A stretch of 45,642 nt of DNA from Lachnospiraceae bacterium (GCA_024684215.1 JAIKXH010000071.1:1-45642); one strand, 5' to 3'. Numbered from the stretch's first letter, positions 1-8,488 are shown. Notes: generated from the sequence alone by a model not told the origin. Made by a program: numbers and translations.

Positions 1-27
1 TTAGCACTCACCTCTTGACAGTGCTAA
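1..27. promoter_or_regulatory. CIRCE element (HrcA operator)
   Basis: TTAGCACTC, nine bases, then CAGTGCTAA. This matches the CIRCE inverted repeat (TTAGCACTC-N9-GAGTGCTAA) with a single mismatch. It overlaps the -35 box of the promoter for the Hsp20 gene, the usual position for HrcA repression. The site sits at the very edge of the window. Confidence 0.92.
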
Positions 28-43
28 CAATTAGGACTATAAC
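15..43 (+). promoter_or_regulatory. SigA promoter of the Hsp20 gene
   Basis: TTGACA at 15-20 and TATAAC at 38-43 with a 17-base spacer, a near-consensus housekeeping promoter. The -35 box lies inside the CIRCE repeat. A start near 50 gives a leader of about 105 bases before the ATG. Confidence 0.85.
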
Positions 44-70
44 GTAGTTAGAACAAAGGAAAAGAGAAGA

Positions 71-148
71 TTCCTCAAGACAGAAATCCAAACACTCCTT
101 CCCTTGCTCATGAAACTTATTAAAACAGTATTTTTCATGAAAAGGAGG
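71..148 (+). promoter_or_regulatory. Possible structured leader masking the Hsp20 ribosome site
   Basis: TCATGAAA (108-115) is the exact reverse complement of TTTCATGA (133-140), a stem that ends directly before the AAAGGAGG ribosome site (141-148). Two upstream segments, TTCCTC (71-76) and CTCCTT (95-100), are complementary to parts of the ribosome site. This could act as an RNA thermometer, as known for other small heat-shock genes, but that is inference only. Confidence 0.3.
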
Positions 149-156
149 AATGACCT

Positions 157-606
157 ATGATGTTACCAAGTATTTTTGGAGAAAGTTTGTTAGACGATTG
201 GATGGATGATTTCCCGAGGATGGAGTTCCCTGACATTGATCGTAAGCTTTACGGAAAGCATGCAGCCCAGATCATGAGGACCGATGTCCATGAAAATGAC
301 GAGGGATATGAAGTGGATATCGACCTTCCCGGATTCAAGAAAGATGAAATAAATCTTTCACTAGAAAACGGATATCTATCGGTCAGCGCGGCTAAAGGTC
401 TTGACAATGACGTGTCCGATAAAAAGGGAAAATTGATTCGCCAGGAAAGATATGCCGGCGCTATGCAGCGAAGCTTCTATGTCGGTGAAGCCATTACGGA
501 GGAAGACATCAAAGCCAAGTTTGAGGACGGAGTTCTCAAACTTAGTGTTCCTAAAAAAGATGCCGCAAAGGTTCCCGAAAAGAAGCTTATAGCTATTGAG
601 GGATAA
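157..606 (+). CDS. Hsp20/alpha-crystallin family small heat shock protein
   Basis: 149 residues. An ATP-independent holdase chaperone of the cytoplasm that keeps unfolding proteins soluble for refolding by DnaK/GroEL systems. The alpha-crystallin domain spans about residues 40-135, with the typical VDIDLPGFKKDEI strand region and the FEDGVLKLSVPK end containing the GVL motif. The C-terminal tail has KKLIAIEG in the position of the I-x-I type oligomerisation motif. AAAGGAGG lies 8 bases upstream of the first of two adjacent ATG codons. The gene is monocistronic: its own CIRCE promoter in front and a strong terminator behind. Regulation by HrcA is indicated by the operator. Confidence 0.95.
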   Translation: MMLPSIFGESLLDDWMDDFPRMEFPDIDRKLYGKHAAQIMRTDVHENDEGYEVDIDLPGFKKDEINLSLENGYLSVSAAKGLDNDVSDKKGKLIRQERYAGAMQRSFYVGEAITEEDIKAKFEDGVLKLSVPKKDAAKVPEKKLIAIEG

Positions 607-619
607 AAGTTTAATTATG

Positions 620-659
620 GTAGGAGGCCTACAGAATTTCTGCGGGCCTCCTACTTTTT
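620..659 (+). terminator. Intrinsic terminator after the Hsp20 gene
   Basis: Arms GTAGGAGGCC (620-629) and GGCCTCCTAC (645-654) pair perfectly over 10 bp and are followed by TTTTT. Confidence 0.92.
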
Positions 660-674
660 CATTATTATTTTTTC

Positions 675-727
675 TTTACAAAATTAGGCTTTAGTACTTA
701 TAATTGCACTGGTTAGATATATCTAAC
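675..727 (+). promoter_or_regulatory. Promoter with 16-bp palindromic operator for the methyltransferase
   Basis: TTTACA (675-680), 18-base spacer, TATAAT (699-704). GTTAGATATATCTAAC at 712-727 is a perfect 16-bp palindrome covering the expected transcription start, a typical place for a dimeric repressor of the MarR/TetR kind. No regulator gene is adjacent, so the repressor is unknown. Confidence 0.75.
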
Positions 728-752
728 ACGGAGCTGAAAGAGAGGATTGCAA

Positions 753-1376
753 ATGGGACTTTTTAAAAAGTACGTGAGTCAGACCAGAAAACCTGAAGGT
801 TTCCTTGGAAAGGTTATGGTTGGTGGAATGAATTCGGGACATTCTCCGATGGCGGACTGGGGCTTGGCCCATCTGACAAAGATAGCACCGATGGAAATTG
901 TTGAGCTTGGTTGCGGAGGCGGAAGAAATGCTGATGCTCTTCTTAAAAAGTATCCTTCTTCGCATGTGACCGCTGTTGATTATTCTGAAATATCTGTTGA
1001 AAAAGCTACCGGGTATAACAAGAAAAATATAGAAAAAGGCAGATGTGATGTAATTAGGGGAGATGTGTCCGCACTTGAACTTCCCGAAGAAAAGTATGAT
1101 CTGGCAACAGCTTTTGAGACGATTTATTTCTGGCCGGGGCTGGAAAAATGTTTTGGTCAGGTTGCAAAAGTATTGAAGCCGGGCGGAATATTTATGATTG
1201 TCAATGAGTCGGACGGTGAGGATAAGACGGGATTAAAATATGAAAAAATCATAGATGGAATGAAATGCTATACTATAGGGGAAATCAAAGATGCTCTGAT
1301 TGCAGCAGGATTCGAAAAGGTAAAAACAGATCATCACCCTGATAAACCATGGATTACAGTAGTTGCACAGAAATGA
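753..1376 (+). CDS. Class I SAM-dependent methyltransferase
   Basis: 207 residues from the ATG at 753; AGAGG lies 7 bases upstream. An in-frame TTG two codons earlier is less likely because it overlaps that spacing. Motif I, VELGCGGGRNADALL (about residues 50-64), is the SAM-binding glycine loop; the acidic loop VTAVDYSE and the post-motif DVIRGDVSALELPEEKYDLA complete a Rossmann-fold methyltransferase of the UbiE/COQ5-like type. The substrate cannot be read from the sequence. The gene stands alone behind a palindromic operator, which suggests inducible expression, for example as part of a response to a small molecule. Confidence 0.85.
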   Translation: MGLFKKYVSQTRKPEGFLGKVMVGGMNSGHSPMADWGLAHLTKIAPMEIVELGCGGGRNADALLKKYPSSHVTAVDYSEISVEKATGYNKKNIEKGRCDVIRGDVSALELPEEKYDLATAFETIYFWPGLEKCFGQVAKVLKPGGIFMIVNESDGEDKTGLKYEKIIDGMKCYTIGEIKDALIAAGFEKVKTDHHPDKPWITVVAQK

Positions 1377-1384
1377 TTAAAATA

Positions 1385-1413
1385 TTGACAGAAATCTAAA
1401 ATAATACTATATT
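1385..1413 (+). promoter_or_regulatory. Promoter upstream of the amino acid ABC operon
   Basis: TTGACA (1385-1390), 17-base spacer, TATATT (1408-1413). It starts only a few bases after the methyltransferase stop and points into the ABC operon. The expected start (about 1420) lies immediately before a terminator-like hairpin. Confidence 0.7.
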
Positions 1414-1422
1414 GGACAAAGA

Positions 1423-1458
1423 AAAGTGCAAGGGTGCACAACGCATTGCACTTTTTTT
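1423..1458 (+). terminator. Intrinsic terminator or leader attenuator
   Basis: AAAGTGCAA (1423-1431) pairs with TTGCACTTT (1446-1454), followed by a T run. It can end the methyltransferase transcript. Because a strong promoter ends ten bases upstream, it would also form the very 5' end of the ABC-operon transcript. Confidence 0.8.
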
Positions 1459-1459
1459 G

Positions 1460-1479
1460 TTGTGAAAGCGCTTTAACAA
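1460..1479. promoter_or_regulatory. cre-like / LacI-family operator
   Basis: TTGTGAAAGCGCTTTAACAA is a 20-bp palindrome with one mismatched pair. Its core TGAAAGCGCTTTAA fits the catabolite-responsive element TGWAANCGNTNWCA at all but one position. Lying downstream of the promoter it would act as a roadblock for CcpA or another LacI-family repressor. Confidence 0.6.
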
Positions 1480-1592
1480 GCTAAATTGTTAAAACGATAA
1501 ACAGATGAAGCTAAAGTTCGGATTTTATTCGAGCAGCATTTCAAGAAACATTAAAGAATAATCTTTATATGTTCAAACAGGAGGAAGAAAAA

Positions 1593-2456
1593 ATGAAAAA
1601 GATGACACGAGTAATCTCTGCCATAGGAGCTATGGTAATGAGCGCAGCCCTTCTTGCAGGTTGTGGAAATTCTAAAGGAGCCGCAGATGCCGGAAGTAGT
1701 GCTGCAGCAGATTCTGCCGCTGTAGAAAGCACGTATGACCTTACAGGCGTAACCCTTATGAGTGACGGAGTTTTAAGCGTAGGATGTGAAGTTGGATATC
1801 CTCCCTTTGAGGATTTTGCGGATGACGGTACAACCCCTATCGGTTATGACATCGATATCATAACTGAGGTAGCAAGACGACTTGGCTTAGAGGTAAATAT
1901 TATCAACACTGCATGGGACGGAATATTTGCAGGTATCGACAATAACTATGATGTTGTTTGCTCAGCTTGTACCATTACAGCAGAGCGTCAGGAGAGCATG
2001 GCATTTTCAACTCCTTATATCTCAAATTATCAGGCGGTAATTTTAAAGGCCGGAGACACCAAGGAAATTACAAGCTTTAATGATCTTGACGGAATGACTG
2101 TTGCAGTTCAGAAGGAGACCACATCCGATGAACTTATCAGTGACTACAAGTCAACCGGAACCATCGACGTTGAAATCGTAGCAAACGAAAAGATTCTCAG
2201 TTGCTTTACCCAGCTTGACAATGGCGAGATCGACGCTGTATGTGTTGACTCAACTGTAGCCGATGGTTATCTTGCAAAAAATCCCGATAAATATGTTTAT
2301 GCATATAAGGATGAGACTGAGGCAGAGCAGTTCGGTGTAGCAATCGGACTTCAGAACACTGCACTCAAGGAAGCTATCGATTGGGCTCTTGCCGAGATGG
2401 AAGCTGACGGATTTATCCAGGAGACTTATGATTACTGGTTTGGACAGGCTGAGTAA
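1593..2456 (+). CDS. Polar amino acid ABC transporter substrate-binding lipoprotein
   Basis: 287 residues from the ATG at 1593, chosen over the in-frame ATG at 1569 because AGGAGG lies between the two and a clean lipoprotein signal begins at 1593. Residues 1-23 form the signal peptide and LLAGC gives the lipidated Cys24. A low-complexity Ala/Ser/Asp linker follows, then a family 3 extracellular solute-binding domain (SBP_bac_3) with GCEVGYPPFEDFADDG, GYDIDIITEVARRLG and WDGIFAGID, the usual ligand-site strands. It captures an amino acid (cystine, glutamine or another polar amino acid; the exact ligand is not readable) outside the membrane and delivers it to the permease encoded next. Confidence 0.93.
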   Translation: MKKMTRVISAIGAMVMSAALLAGCGNSKGAADAGSSAAADSAAVESTYDLTGVTLMSDGVLSVGCEVGYPPFEDFADDGTTPIGYDIDIITEVARRLGLEVNIINTAWDGIFAGIDNNYDVVCSACTITAERQESMAFSTPYISNYQAVILKAGDTKEITSFNDLDGMTVAVQKETTSDELISDYKSTGTIDVEIVANEKILSCFTQLDNGEIDAVCVDSTVADGYLAKNPDKYVYAYKDETEAEQFGVAIGLQNTALKEAIDWALAEMEADGFIQETYDYWFGQAE

Positions 2457-2538
2457 TCCTGATATAAGAGTTCTTATTGTAAAAAGCTGTTAAAAAGAAA
2501 CTGTTTACAAGTAGTTAGAGGTTGGTTGGAAACAAGAT

Positions 2539-3582
2539 ATGAAGAATTTTCTTAAGGGCTTGGTTGATATAAAGCATTGGAAAAAGAAAACAAAGATAAC
2601 ATGGGTGATAGTGCTTATCGTTATAGCGGCATGTATTGTTTTGTCATTTTTAAAACCGTCTGAAGCCGATATGAAAGCTATGGCATCACCCGAGATGCAG
2701 GAGATGATAAAAGCTGATGAGAGCAGTTCGCGTAAGCGCGTAACCGTTACCTATAACAGCCTTATCATTGTAAACTATTGTTCATTTTCCACATCCGGCG
2801 CTAAAGAGATTACAGAAAGATATGTGGGATTTGTAGGCAAAGCATTCCAGGCTGACGAGGGCTTTGGAAAATTTGCCGGACAGATGGTTAACTATACATA
2901 TCGTATGCTTGGTTGCGGTGAGAATATTTTGCATGGTGCAAAGCTCACACTTTTCCTTACAACCGCGTCAACTCTTATCGGAGTAATACTTGGTACACTT
3001 TTGGCTCTTGGAAAAATATCCAAGAACAAGATTTTGAGCAAAGCATGTTCGGCATATATTTTCTTCTTTAGAGGAACGCCCCTCATGATTCAGCTCTTCG
3101 TAATTTACTACACTTTGCCTGCGGTATTCGGATTTGCGTGGAGAGATCTCTTCAGCGCAGCCGATACCCAGGCGGTTTATAAGGGAGCTTTTATTGCGGC
3201 TCTTATAGCTTATGGATTAAACTCCGGTGCTTACTGCGCCGAGATCGTCCGTGCGGCTATTCAGTCTATCGAAAAGGGACAGCACGAAGCTGCGAAGGCC
3301 CTTGGACTTTCTTATTCCAAGACCATGAGACTTATCATTATCCCGCAGTCGGTGCGCAGAATGGTTCCGCCTATTTGTAACGAGTTTATCATGATGCTAA
3401 AAGATGCATCACTCGTATTTGCTATATCCCTCATGGATATAACCACTATTTCCAAAAACATAATGACCAGTGAGATTTCCTACATCGTATTCTTACCCGC
3501 GCTGGTGATTTATCTTATCATAACGGCATTCTTCACATGGATATTCAATGCCATAGAGAAGAAATTCTCGTTGTATGAATAG
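2539..3582 (+). CDS. Amino acid ABC transporter permease with N-terminal extension
   Basis: 347 residues, longer than the roughly 220-residue HisM/GlnP norm. The extra N-terminus carries one membrane segment (about 22-40) and an outside segment of about 85 residues before the conserved permease core (about 125-345). The core shows the start of the binding-protein-dependent domain ([20 protein letters not shown]), [12 protein letters not shown], and the EAA loop [18 protein letters not shown] at about 249-266, which docks the ATPase. The product forms the membrane channel of the importer. It lies 82 bases after the binding-protein gene; the ribosome site is weak (GAGG). Confidence 0.92.
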   Translation: MKNFLKGLVDIKHWKKKTKITWVIVLIVIAACIVLSFLKPSEADMKAMASPEMQEMIKADESSSRKRVTVTYNSLIIVNYCSFSTSGAKEITERYVGFVGKAFQADEGFGKFAGQMVNYTYRMLGCGENILHGAKLTLFLTTASTLIGVILGTLLALGKISKNKILSKACSAYIFFFRGTPLMIQLFVIYYTLPAVFGFAWRDLFSAADTQAVYKGAFIAALIAYGLNSGAYCAEIVRAAIQSIEKGQHEAAKALGLSYSKTMRLIIIPQSVRRMVPPICNEFIMMLKDASLVFAISLMDITTISKNIMTSEISYIVFLPALVIYLIITAFFTWIFNAIEKKFSLYE

Positions 3583-3593
3583 GGAGGTGCGCT

Positions 3594-4370
3594 ATGGATA
3601 ATTACGAATACATTTTGGAAACAGAACATGTCAGTAAAAATTTTGGTAACCTTGTTGTTTTAAAGGATATTAATCTTAAAGTAAAAAAAGGTGAAGTTAT
3701 TTGTATCATCGGGCCTTCCGGCGCCGGAAAATCCACATATCTTCGCTCACTTAATCAGCTTGAAAAGATATCCTCGGGAAAGATTTTTATAAAAGGAGAT
3801 TTATTCCTGCACAGAGAAAAGGACCGCACCGTAGAGAGAATAGATAAAAAGACACAGCAAAAGCTTTTACTTGAAATGGGAATGTGCTTCCAGAGATTTA
3901 ATCTTTTCCCTCACAAAACGGTACTGGAAAATATTTGCCTCGCTCCCGTAGAAGTGAAGGGTGAGGACAAAGAGACCGTTAAAAAAGAGGCTATGGAGCT
4001 TCTTGAAAAGGTTGGACTTGCCGATAAGGCAAATGAATTTCCCAACAGACTTTCCGGAGGCCAGCAGCAGCGTGTCGCCATAGCGAGAGCACTTGCCATG
4101 AAGCCTGAAATTATGCTGTTTGACGAGCCAACCAGTGCACTTGACCCTGAGCTTGTAGGTGATGTACTTCAGGTTATGAAAGACCTTGCCAACAGCGGAA
4201 TGACAATGCTTGTTGTTACCCACGAAATGGGATTTGCAAAAGAGGTGGCAGATAGAGTATTATTTATGGCTGACGGAATAATTGCAGAGGAAGGAACTCC
4301 GGACAAAATTTTCAACAATCCGGAAAATCCCAGAACCCAGAGCTTCCTTAAGTCAATCCTTAACGTGTAG
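3594..4370 (+). CDS. Amino acid ABC transporter ATP-binding protein
   Basis: 258 residues, GlnQ/HisP type. Walker [11 protein letters not shown]-loop [11 protein letters not shown], signature [15 protein letters not shown], Walker [16 protein letters not shown] and switch histidine VTHEMGF are all intact, so it should hydrolyse ATP to drive uptake through the preceding permease. AGGGAGG precedes the ATG, which lies 11 bases after the permease stop, so the genes are co-transcribed. About 13 residues ([13 protein letters not shown]) between strands are a mild insertion seen in some members of this family. Confidence 0.96.
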   Translation: MDNYEYILETEHVSKNFGNLVVLKDINLKVKKGEVICIIGPSGAGKSTYLRSLNQLEKISSGKIFIKGDLFLHREKDRTVERIDKKTQQKLLLEMGMCFQRFNLFPHKTVLENICLAPVEVKGEDKETVKKEAMELLEKVGLADKANEFPNRLSGGQQQRVAIARALAMKPEIMLFDEPTSALDPELVGDVLQVMKDLANSGMTMLVVTHEMGFAKEVADRVLFMADGIIAEEGTPDKIFNNPENPRTQSFLKSILNV

Positions 4371-4438
4371 GAGGCAAAACATCGAACTGTTTATCATAGT
4401 ATCGGTGTTATAAATGGCTCTCGGGATTATTAATCAGT

Positions 4439-5362
4439 ATGAAATCAAAACAAATAAGAAGTTCAATATTACTGGCGATAACAGCAATCATCTGGGGTGT
4501 GGCATTTGTAGCCCAGACGACGGGAGGGGATGCGGTCGGTCCCTTTTCCTTTAACTGCGTTAGGTTCATAATAGGATCCGCAGTGTTATTGCCGGTAATT
4601 TTTATTTTAGATAAACTTGGGTTTTCAAAAAGAAAACCTGTCACGAAAAAAGATTATAAAAAACTGTGGCTCGGCGGCTTTTTTGTTGGCCTGGCGCTGT
4701 TTTTCGCCGCAAATGCTCAGCAGGTCGGAATCAGCCTCGGAGCACAGGTAAGCAAAGCGGGATTTCTAACGGCACTGTATATTATTCTTGTTCCTATTCT
4801 TGGGATTTTTATAAAGAAAAAGTGCGGCTGGAATATCTGGCTCGGAGTGGCTATCAGCGTGGTGGGAATGTACTTTTTGTGCATAGACGGAAGATTTAGG
4901 CTGCAGTGGATGGATATAGCGCTTATCGCATCGGCTTTCCTGTTTGCTGTGCAGATTCTTCTGATAGACTATTTTAGCCCGCAGGTAGATCCGGTTAGAC
5001 TTTCATCAATAGAATTTTTGGTTTGCGGTGTTTTATCGGGAATTCCCGCAGCTATATTTGACATACCTGCAAGAGGCGGATTATCTCTTTGGATAATGGA
5101 TTTTGCAACCTGGAATGCATGGATACCGATTCTATATGCGGGAGTATTTTCGAGCGGCGTAGCGTACACCTTGCAGGTGGTTGCTCAGCCGGGACTCAAT
5201 CCCACAGTTGCTTCTCTTATTATGAGTTTTGAAGCGGTGTTTGGAACTTTAGCGGGCTGGATTTTGCTTGGACAGACATTAACGGCAAGAGAAATAATAG
5301 GATGCGTATTAATGTTTATCGCTATAATTATTGCGCAGCAACAATTTACTCGACTCAAATGA
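4439..5362 (+). CDS. EamA/DMT-superfamily permease
   Basis: 307 residues with about ten hydrophobic segments in two repeated halves, as in drug/metabolite transporter (EamA) exporters. The start region SILLAITAIIWGVAFVAQ and the second-half element ILYAGVFSSGVAYTLQVVAQ match the family signatures. Probably exports a metabolite or amino acid; the substrate is unknown. No clear ribosome site precedes the ATG and 68 bases separate it from the ABC ATPase with no terminator, so it may be read through from that operon. Its 3' end overlaps the convergent AraC gene by 54 bases. Confidence 0.88.
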   Translation: MKSKQIRSSILLAITAIIWGVAFVAQTTGGDAVGPFSFNCVRFIIGSAVLLPVIFILDKLGFSKRKPVTKKDYKKLWLGGFFVGLALFFAANAQQVGISLGAQVSKAGFLTALYIILVPILGIFIKKKCGWNIWLGVAISVVGMYFLCIDGRFRLQWMDIALIASAFLFAVQILLIDYFSPQVDPVRLSSIEFLVCGVLSGIPAAIFDIPARGGLSLWIMDFATWNAWIPILYAGVFSSGVAYTLQVVAQPGLNPTVASLIMSFEAVFGTLAGWILLGQTLTAREIIGCVLMFIAIIIAQQQFTRLK

Positions 5363-6244
5363 ATATCGTTCCTGTACATTTTCAACAGGCAATATGGCTT
5401 CGGACGGCTTTGCACTTTTGTCCGAGGCCATATATTTTTTTACGCCCATCCCCAGATATTTATTGAAGGCATTATTAAGATATTTGCTTCCGGAAAAACC
5501 ACATTCCAATGCGATATCGAGAACGCCTAAATTGGTTCCGCGGTTTATAAGCCTCAGGGCTTTTTCAAATCTGAATTTATTTAAGTAGTCCTGGAAGGAC
5601 ATCCCGAGCATTTCTTTTATCCAATGAGAAAGGTAATATTCTGATAAATGTTCGCTTTCGGCAAGTTCTTTAAGTGATATTTTTTCGGTATAGTTTTCGC
5701 TTACATATTCTGTGATTCGGGCCAGGCGGCCGGTATTTATTTGCATTGAAACAGAAGTCTGAGAAGGGGTTACGGAAATATTGGTGCCGGTTAATATAGT
5801 GTAAATGACATCTAAAATCTGAGAGGCACACAGTACATTTTTATAGGGAGCGTCGCTAAAATAAACCATGGCACAGGATATAAGCTTTGAACGAATATCT
5901 CTGTGGACCGCGCCGCTTCTTATCACATTGTTTTTAAGCCAAACATGTTCAAGCCCTGTTTCTATACGCCCATAGAGATCGGAAGGAATTTGAAATACCA
6001 TTAAAAGGTTTTCCTTTTCAGCTTTGGTGAATGCATGAAACTGGTAGCTGTTTAATATATAAATATCATTTTCTCTGAGCCTGATATCCTCAGTGCCGAC
6101 TTTAAGGTTTAAATCCCCTTTTAGCAAAACACCGATTTCTAAATCATCATGTCCGTGAAGTACTCTTGAGCCTACTTTAACCATAAAGATTTCAAGGGCG
6201 TTCATATTTGAGTGCTGTACTATTTCTATCTCATTGTTCTTCAT
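5309..6244 (-). CDS. AraC-family transcriptional regulator
   Basis: 311 residues. The N-terminal half is a cupin-like sensor (HGHDDLEIGVLLKGDLNLKVG, LRENDIYILNSYQFHAF), the C-terminal part (about 187-275) two helix-turn-helix units: ISLKELAESEHLSEYYLSHW and VLDIALECGFSGSKYLNNAF. The start is supported by GCGGAG about 8 bases upstream. It is divergent from xylA, so it is a good candidate for a xylose- or sugar-responsive activator of xylA. The last 35 residues or so extend past the usual family end and overlap the EamA gene on the other strand. Confidence 0.9.
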   Translation of the reverse strand: MKNNEIEIVQHSNMNALEIFMVKVGSRVLHGHDDLEIGVLLKGDLNLKVGTEDIRLRENDIYILNSYQFHAFTKAEKENLLMVFQIPSDLYGRIETGLEHVWLKNNVIRSGAVHRDIRSKLISCAMVYFSDAPYKNVLCASQILDVIYTILTGTNISVTPSQTSVSMQINTGRLARITEYVSENYTEKISLKELAESEHLSEYYLSHWIKEMLGMSFQDYLNKFRFEKALRLINRGTNLGVLDIALECGFSGSKYLNNAFNKYLGMGVKKYMASDKSAKPSEAILPVENVQERYSFESSKLLLRNNYSDKH

Positions 6245-6298
6245 AAATTCGCTCCGCTTTTAAATAATAAATAATCTGTAAGTTGAAACTAACAACAA

Positions 6299-6402
6299 AA
6301 ATGACAATTATTTTCAATAAGTGATAAAAAAATACGGCGAAAATAAAGCTAACAAAATAATTATAGCAAAATAATTATAATATCACAGCAAAATTGTCAT
6401 TT
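6299..6402. promoter_or_regulatory. Paired inverted and direct repeats between araC-type gene and xylA
   Basis: AAATGACAATT (6299-6309) recurs as its exact reverse complement AATTGTCATTT (6392-6402). Between them CAAAATAATTATA occurs twice in tandem with a period of 14 bases (6353-6365 and 6367-6379). Separated inverted half-sites and tandem sites like these are what a looping AraC-type regulator would use. The rest of 6245-6533 is AT-rich and holds no gene. Confidence 0.5.
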
Positions 6403-6493
6403 ATTATCTGATAAAAAATGGCATTATATAAGCATAAAGAAACATGTTAACAAGCAAGCTTTTCTCATAAAGAAAAAGTGAAAACTGATTCTA

Positions 6494-6499
6494 TATAAT
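6494..6499 (+). promoter_or_regulatory. -10 box of the xylA promoter
   Basis: Perfect TATAAT without a recognisable -35 at 16-18 bases upstream, as expected for an activator-dependent promoter. A start near 6506 gives a leader of about 28 bases to the ATG at 6534 and rules out the upstream in-frame ATG at 6498, which overlaps this box. Confidence 0.55.
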
Positions 6500-6533
6500 G
6501 AAAGCTGTGCAAAAACAAGAAAGAGGTGCACAT

Positions 6534-7853
6534 ATGAAAGATTTTTTCCCTAATATCCCCGAGATAAAATTCGAAGGAAAAGACAGTAAGAATCCTTTGG
6601 CATTCAAATATTATGATGCAAAGAAAGTCATCATGGGCAAGACTATGGAGGATCACTTAAGTTTTGCTATGGCTTGGTGGCATAATCTCTGTGCAAACGG
6701 AGTAGATATGTTTGGTGTCGGTACTGCCGATAAGAGCTTCGGAGCAGAGCCCGGAACCATGGAGCATGCAAAGGCTAAGGTTGATGCCGGTGTTGAGTTT
6801 ATGAAAAAGCTCGGTATCAAATATTACTGCTTCCATGATGTAGACATTATCCCCGAAGATCCGGATGATATCAATGTCACATATCAGAGACTCGATGAAA
6901 TCACCGATTATATTCTTGAAAAGACCAAGGGAACGGATATTAAGTGCTTATGGACTACCTGCAATATGTTCAGCAATCCCCGCTTTATGAACGGTGCAGC
7001 AAGTACTAACTCAGCAGATGTATGGTGCTTTGCGGCAGCACAGGTTAAGAAGGGCCTTGAGAATGCAGTTAAGCTTGGAGCAAAGGGATTTGTATTCTGG
7101 GGCGGACGTGAAGGCTATGAGACTCTTCTCAACACCGATATGAAGCTTGAGCAGGAAAATATCGCAACACTCTTTACTCTTGCAAGAGATTACGGACGTA
7201 AGATCGGCTTTACCGGAGACTTCTATATCGAGCCCAAGCCGAAGGAGCCCATGAAGCATCAGTATGACTTCGATGCAGCAACTGCTATCGGATTCCTTAG
7301 AAAGAATGGACTTGATAAAGATTTCAAGATGAATATCGAGGCAAACCATGCTACACTTGCAGGACACACTTTCCAGCACGAACTCAGAGTATGTGCTGTT
7401 GAGGATATGATGGGATCGGTAGACGCAAACATGGGTGATACCCTTCTTGGATGGGACACCGACCAGTTCCCTACAAATGTTTACGATACCACCATGGCTA
7501 TGTACGAAATCTTAAAGGCCGGAGGCCTTCGCGGCGGACTTAACTTCGACTCAAAGAACCGTCGTCCTTCAAATACTCCGGAGGATATGTTCTATGCATT
7601 CATCTCCGGTATGGATTCATTTGCACTTGGCCTCATCAAAGCTGCTGCAATCATTGAGGACGGACGACTTGATGAGTTTGTTAAGGAGCGCTACTCAAGC
7701 TACGAAAGCGGAATCGGAAAGAAAATCCGTGAGCGCAGCCTTACACTTGAGGAAGCTGCAGCATATGCGGTTGATAAGAAAAAGCCTGAGATGCCTTCTT
7801 CAGGAAGACAGGAGTACCTCGAGTCTGTTGTTAACAACATTCTCTTTAGCTAA
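6534..7853 (+). CDS. xylA: Xylose isomerase
   Basis: 439 residues, the usual length of class II xylose isomerases. It converts D-xylose to D-xylulose in the cytoplasm, the entry to xylose catabolism. The catalytic histidine region [12 protein letters not shown], the [10 protein letters not shown] signature, the metal-ligand segment [34 protein letters not shown] and [17 protein letters not shown] are all intact. The start at 6534 has AGAGGTG 8 bases upstream; an in-frame ATG at 6498 overlaps the -10 box. No xylulokinase follows: a strong terminator ends the unit. The divergent AraC-type gene is the probable regulator. Confidence 0.98.
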   Translation: MKDFFPNIPEIKFEGKDSKNPLAFKYYDAKKVIMGKTMEDHLSFAMAWWHNLCANGVDMFGVGTADKSFGAEPGTMEHAKAKVDAGVEFMKKLGIKYYCFHDVDIIPEDPDDINVTYQRLDEITDYILEKTKGTDIKCLWTTCNMFSNPRFMNGAASTNSADVWCFAAAQVKKGLENAVKLGAKGFVFWGGREGYETLLNTDMKLEQENIATLFTLARDYGRKIGFTGDFYIEPKPKEPMKHQYDFDAATAIGFLRKNGLDKDFKMNIEANHATLAGHTFQHELRVCAVEDMMGSVDANMGDTLLGWDTDQFPTNVYDTTMAMYEILKAGGLRGGLNFDSKNRRPSNTPEDMFYAFISGMDSFALGLIKAAAIIEDGRLDEFVKERYSSYESGIGKKIRERSLTLEEAAAYAVDKKKPEMPSSGRQEYLESVVNNILFS

Positions 7854-7890
7854 TAATCCAAGGCTTTAAATATATTTGTTACAGTAGGGA

Positions 7891-7934
7891 AGAACGGACC
7901 ATTTTGGATAATCCATTATGGTCTGTTCTTTTTT
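7891..7934 (+). terminator. Intrinsic terminator after xylA
   Basis: AGAACGGACCAT (7891-7902) pairs with ATGGTCTGTTCT (7918-7929), with one G-U pair, followed by a T run. Confidence 0.9.
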
Positions 7935-8044
7935 GAAAGCATTTTTTAACTTTCATTTTTTTAGAATTTAGTGCATAATATCCAGGTAAGTTTAAACTAA
8001 CACATATACGTAAATAACTATTATGGATTAAGACTGTGGGGAAT

Positions 8045-8422
8045 ATGAATAAAACAGAACCCAAGATAGAAAAAAAGAATAAGATAGAACTAAAAAAAGA
8101 GCGTGAAAAGAAAACTGTTGCAGATATGATCTCGCTGTATTGCAGAAAAAATCACAAGACCGAAAAGGGGCATCTATGTACTGAATGCAGGCAGCTTTTG
8201 GAGTATGCGATAACGAGAAGTGATAAATGCCCGTTTATGGAGAACAAGACATTTTGCAGTAATTGTAAGGTTCATTGCTATGAACCAAAGATGCGGGAAA
8301 AAATACGAGTTGTGATGCGCTTTTCCGGCCCGAGAATGCTCATGTATCATCCTGTTATGGCCGTAAGGCATGTAGTATTAAGCAAAAGAGAAAAACGCAG
8401 AATTGATAAATTAAATAATTAA
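8045..8422 (+). CDS. YgbA-like nitrous oxide-stimulated promoter family protein
   Basis: 125 residues from the ATG at 8045 (a GTG three codons earlier is possible; GTGGGG is a weak ribosome site). The cysteine-rich pattern LCTECRQLLEYA, KCPFMENKTFCSNCKVHCY, then REKIRVVMRFSGPRMLMYHP, is that of the YgbA_NO family (Pfam nitrous oxide-stimulated promoter family). In E. coli the relative is controlled by NsrR and induced by nitric oxide. The many cysteines suggest metal or Fe-S binding; the function is not established. The first 30 residues are a lysine/glutamate-rich extension. It opens a same-strand run with YbaN and a CydDC-like exporter. Confidence 0.85.
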   Translation: MNKTEPKIEKKNKIELKKEREKKTVADMISLYCRKNHKTEKGHLCTECRQLLEYAITRSDKCPFMENKTFCSNCKVHCYEPKMREKIRVVMRFSGPRMLMYHPVMAVRHVVLSKREKRRIDKLNN

Positions 8423-8488
8423 ATACTAAAATACTAAAAGGAAAAGATAGAAAAAGATAAAAGATAGAAATATAAAAAGATAAAAGAT
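8421..8488. repeat. A-rich short direct repeats before the YbaN gene
   Basis: AAATACTA twice in tandem (8421-8428, 8429-8436), then the 15-mer AAAAAGATAAAAGAT twice (8451-8465, 8474-8488), in an almost pure A/G/T stretch directly before the ribosome site. It begins at the very end of the YgbA-like gene. Confidence 0.7.

Noticed and set aside
5309-5362. Overlap of the EamA and AraC genes as a sign of a frameshift
   Set aside because: Both ends are convergent and both proteins have full-length domains; a 54-base tail overlap needs no error to explain it.
6498-6533. Upstream ATG of xylA giving 12 extra residues
   Set aside because: It overlaps a perfect TATAAT and lacks a ribosome site; the ATG at 6534 has AGAGGTG and gives the family length.
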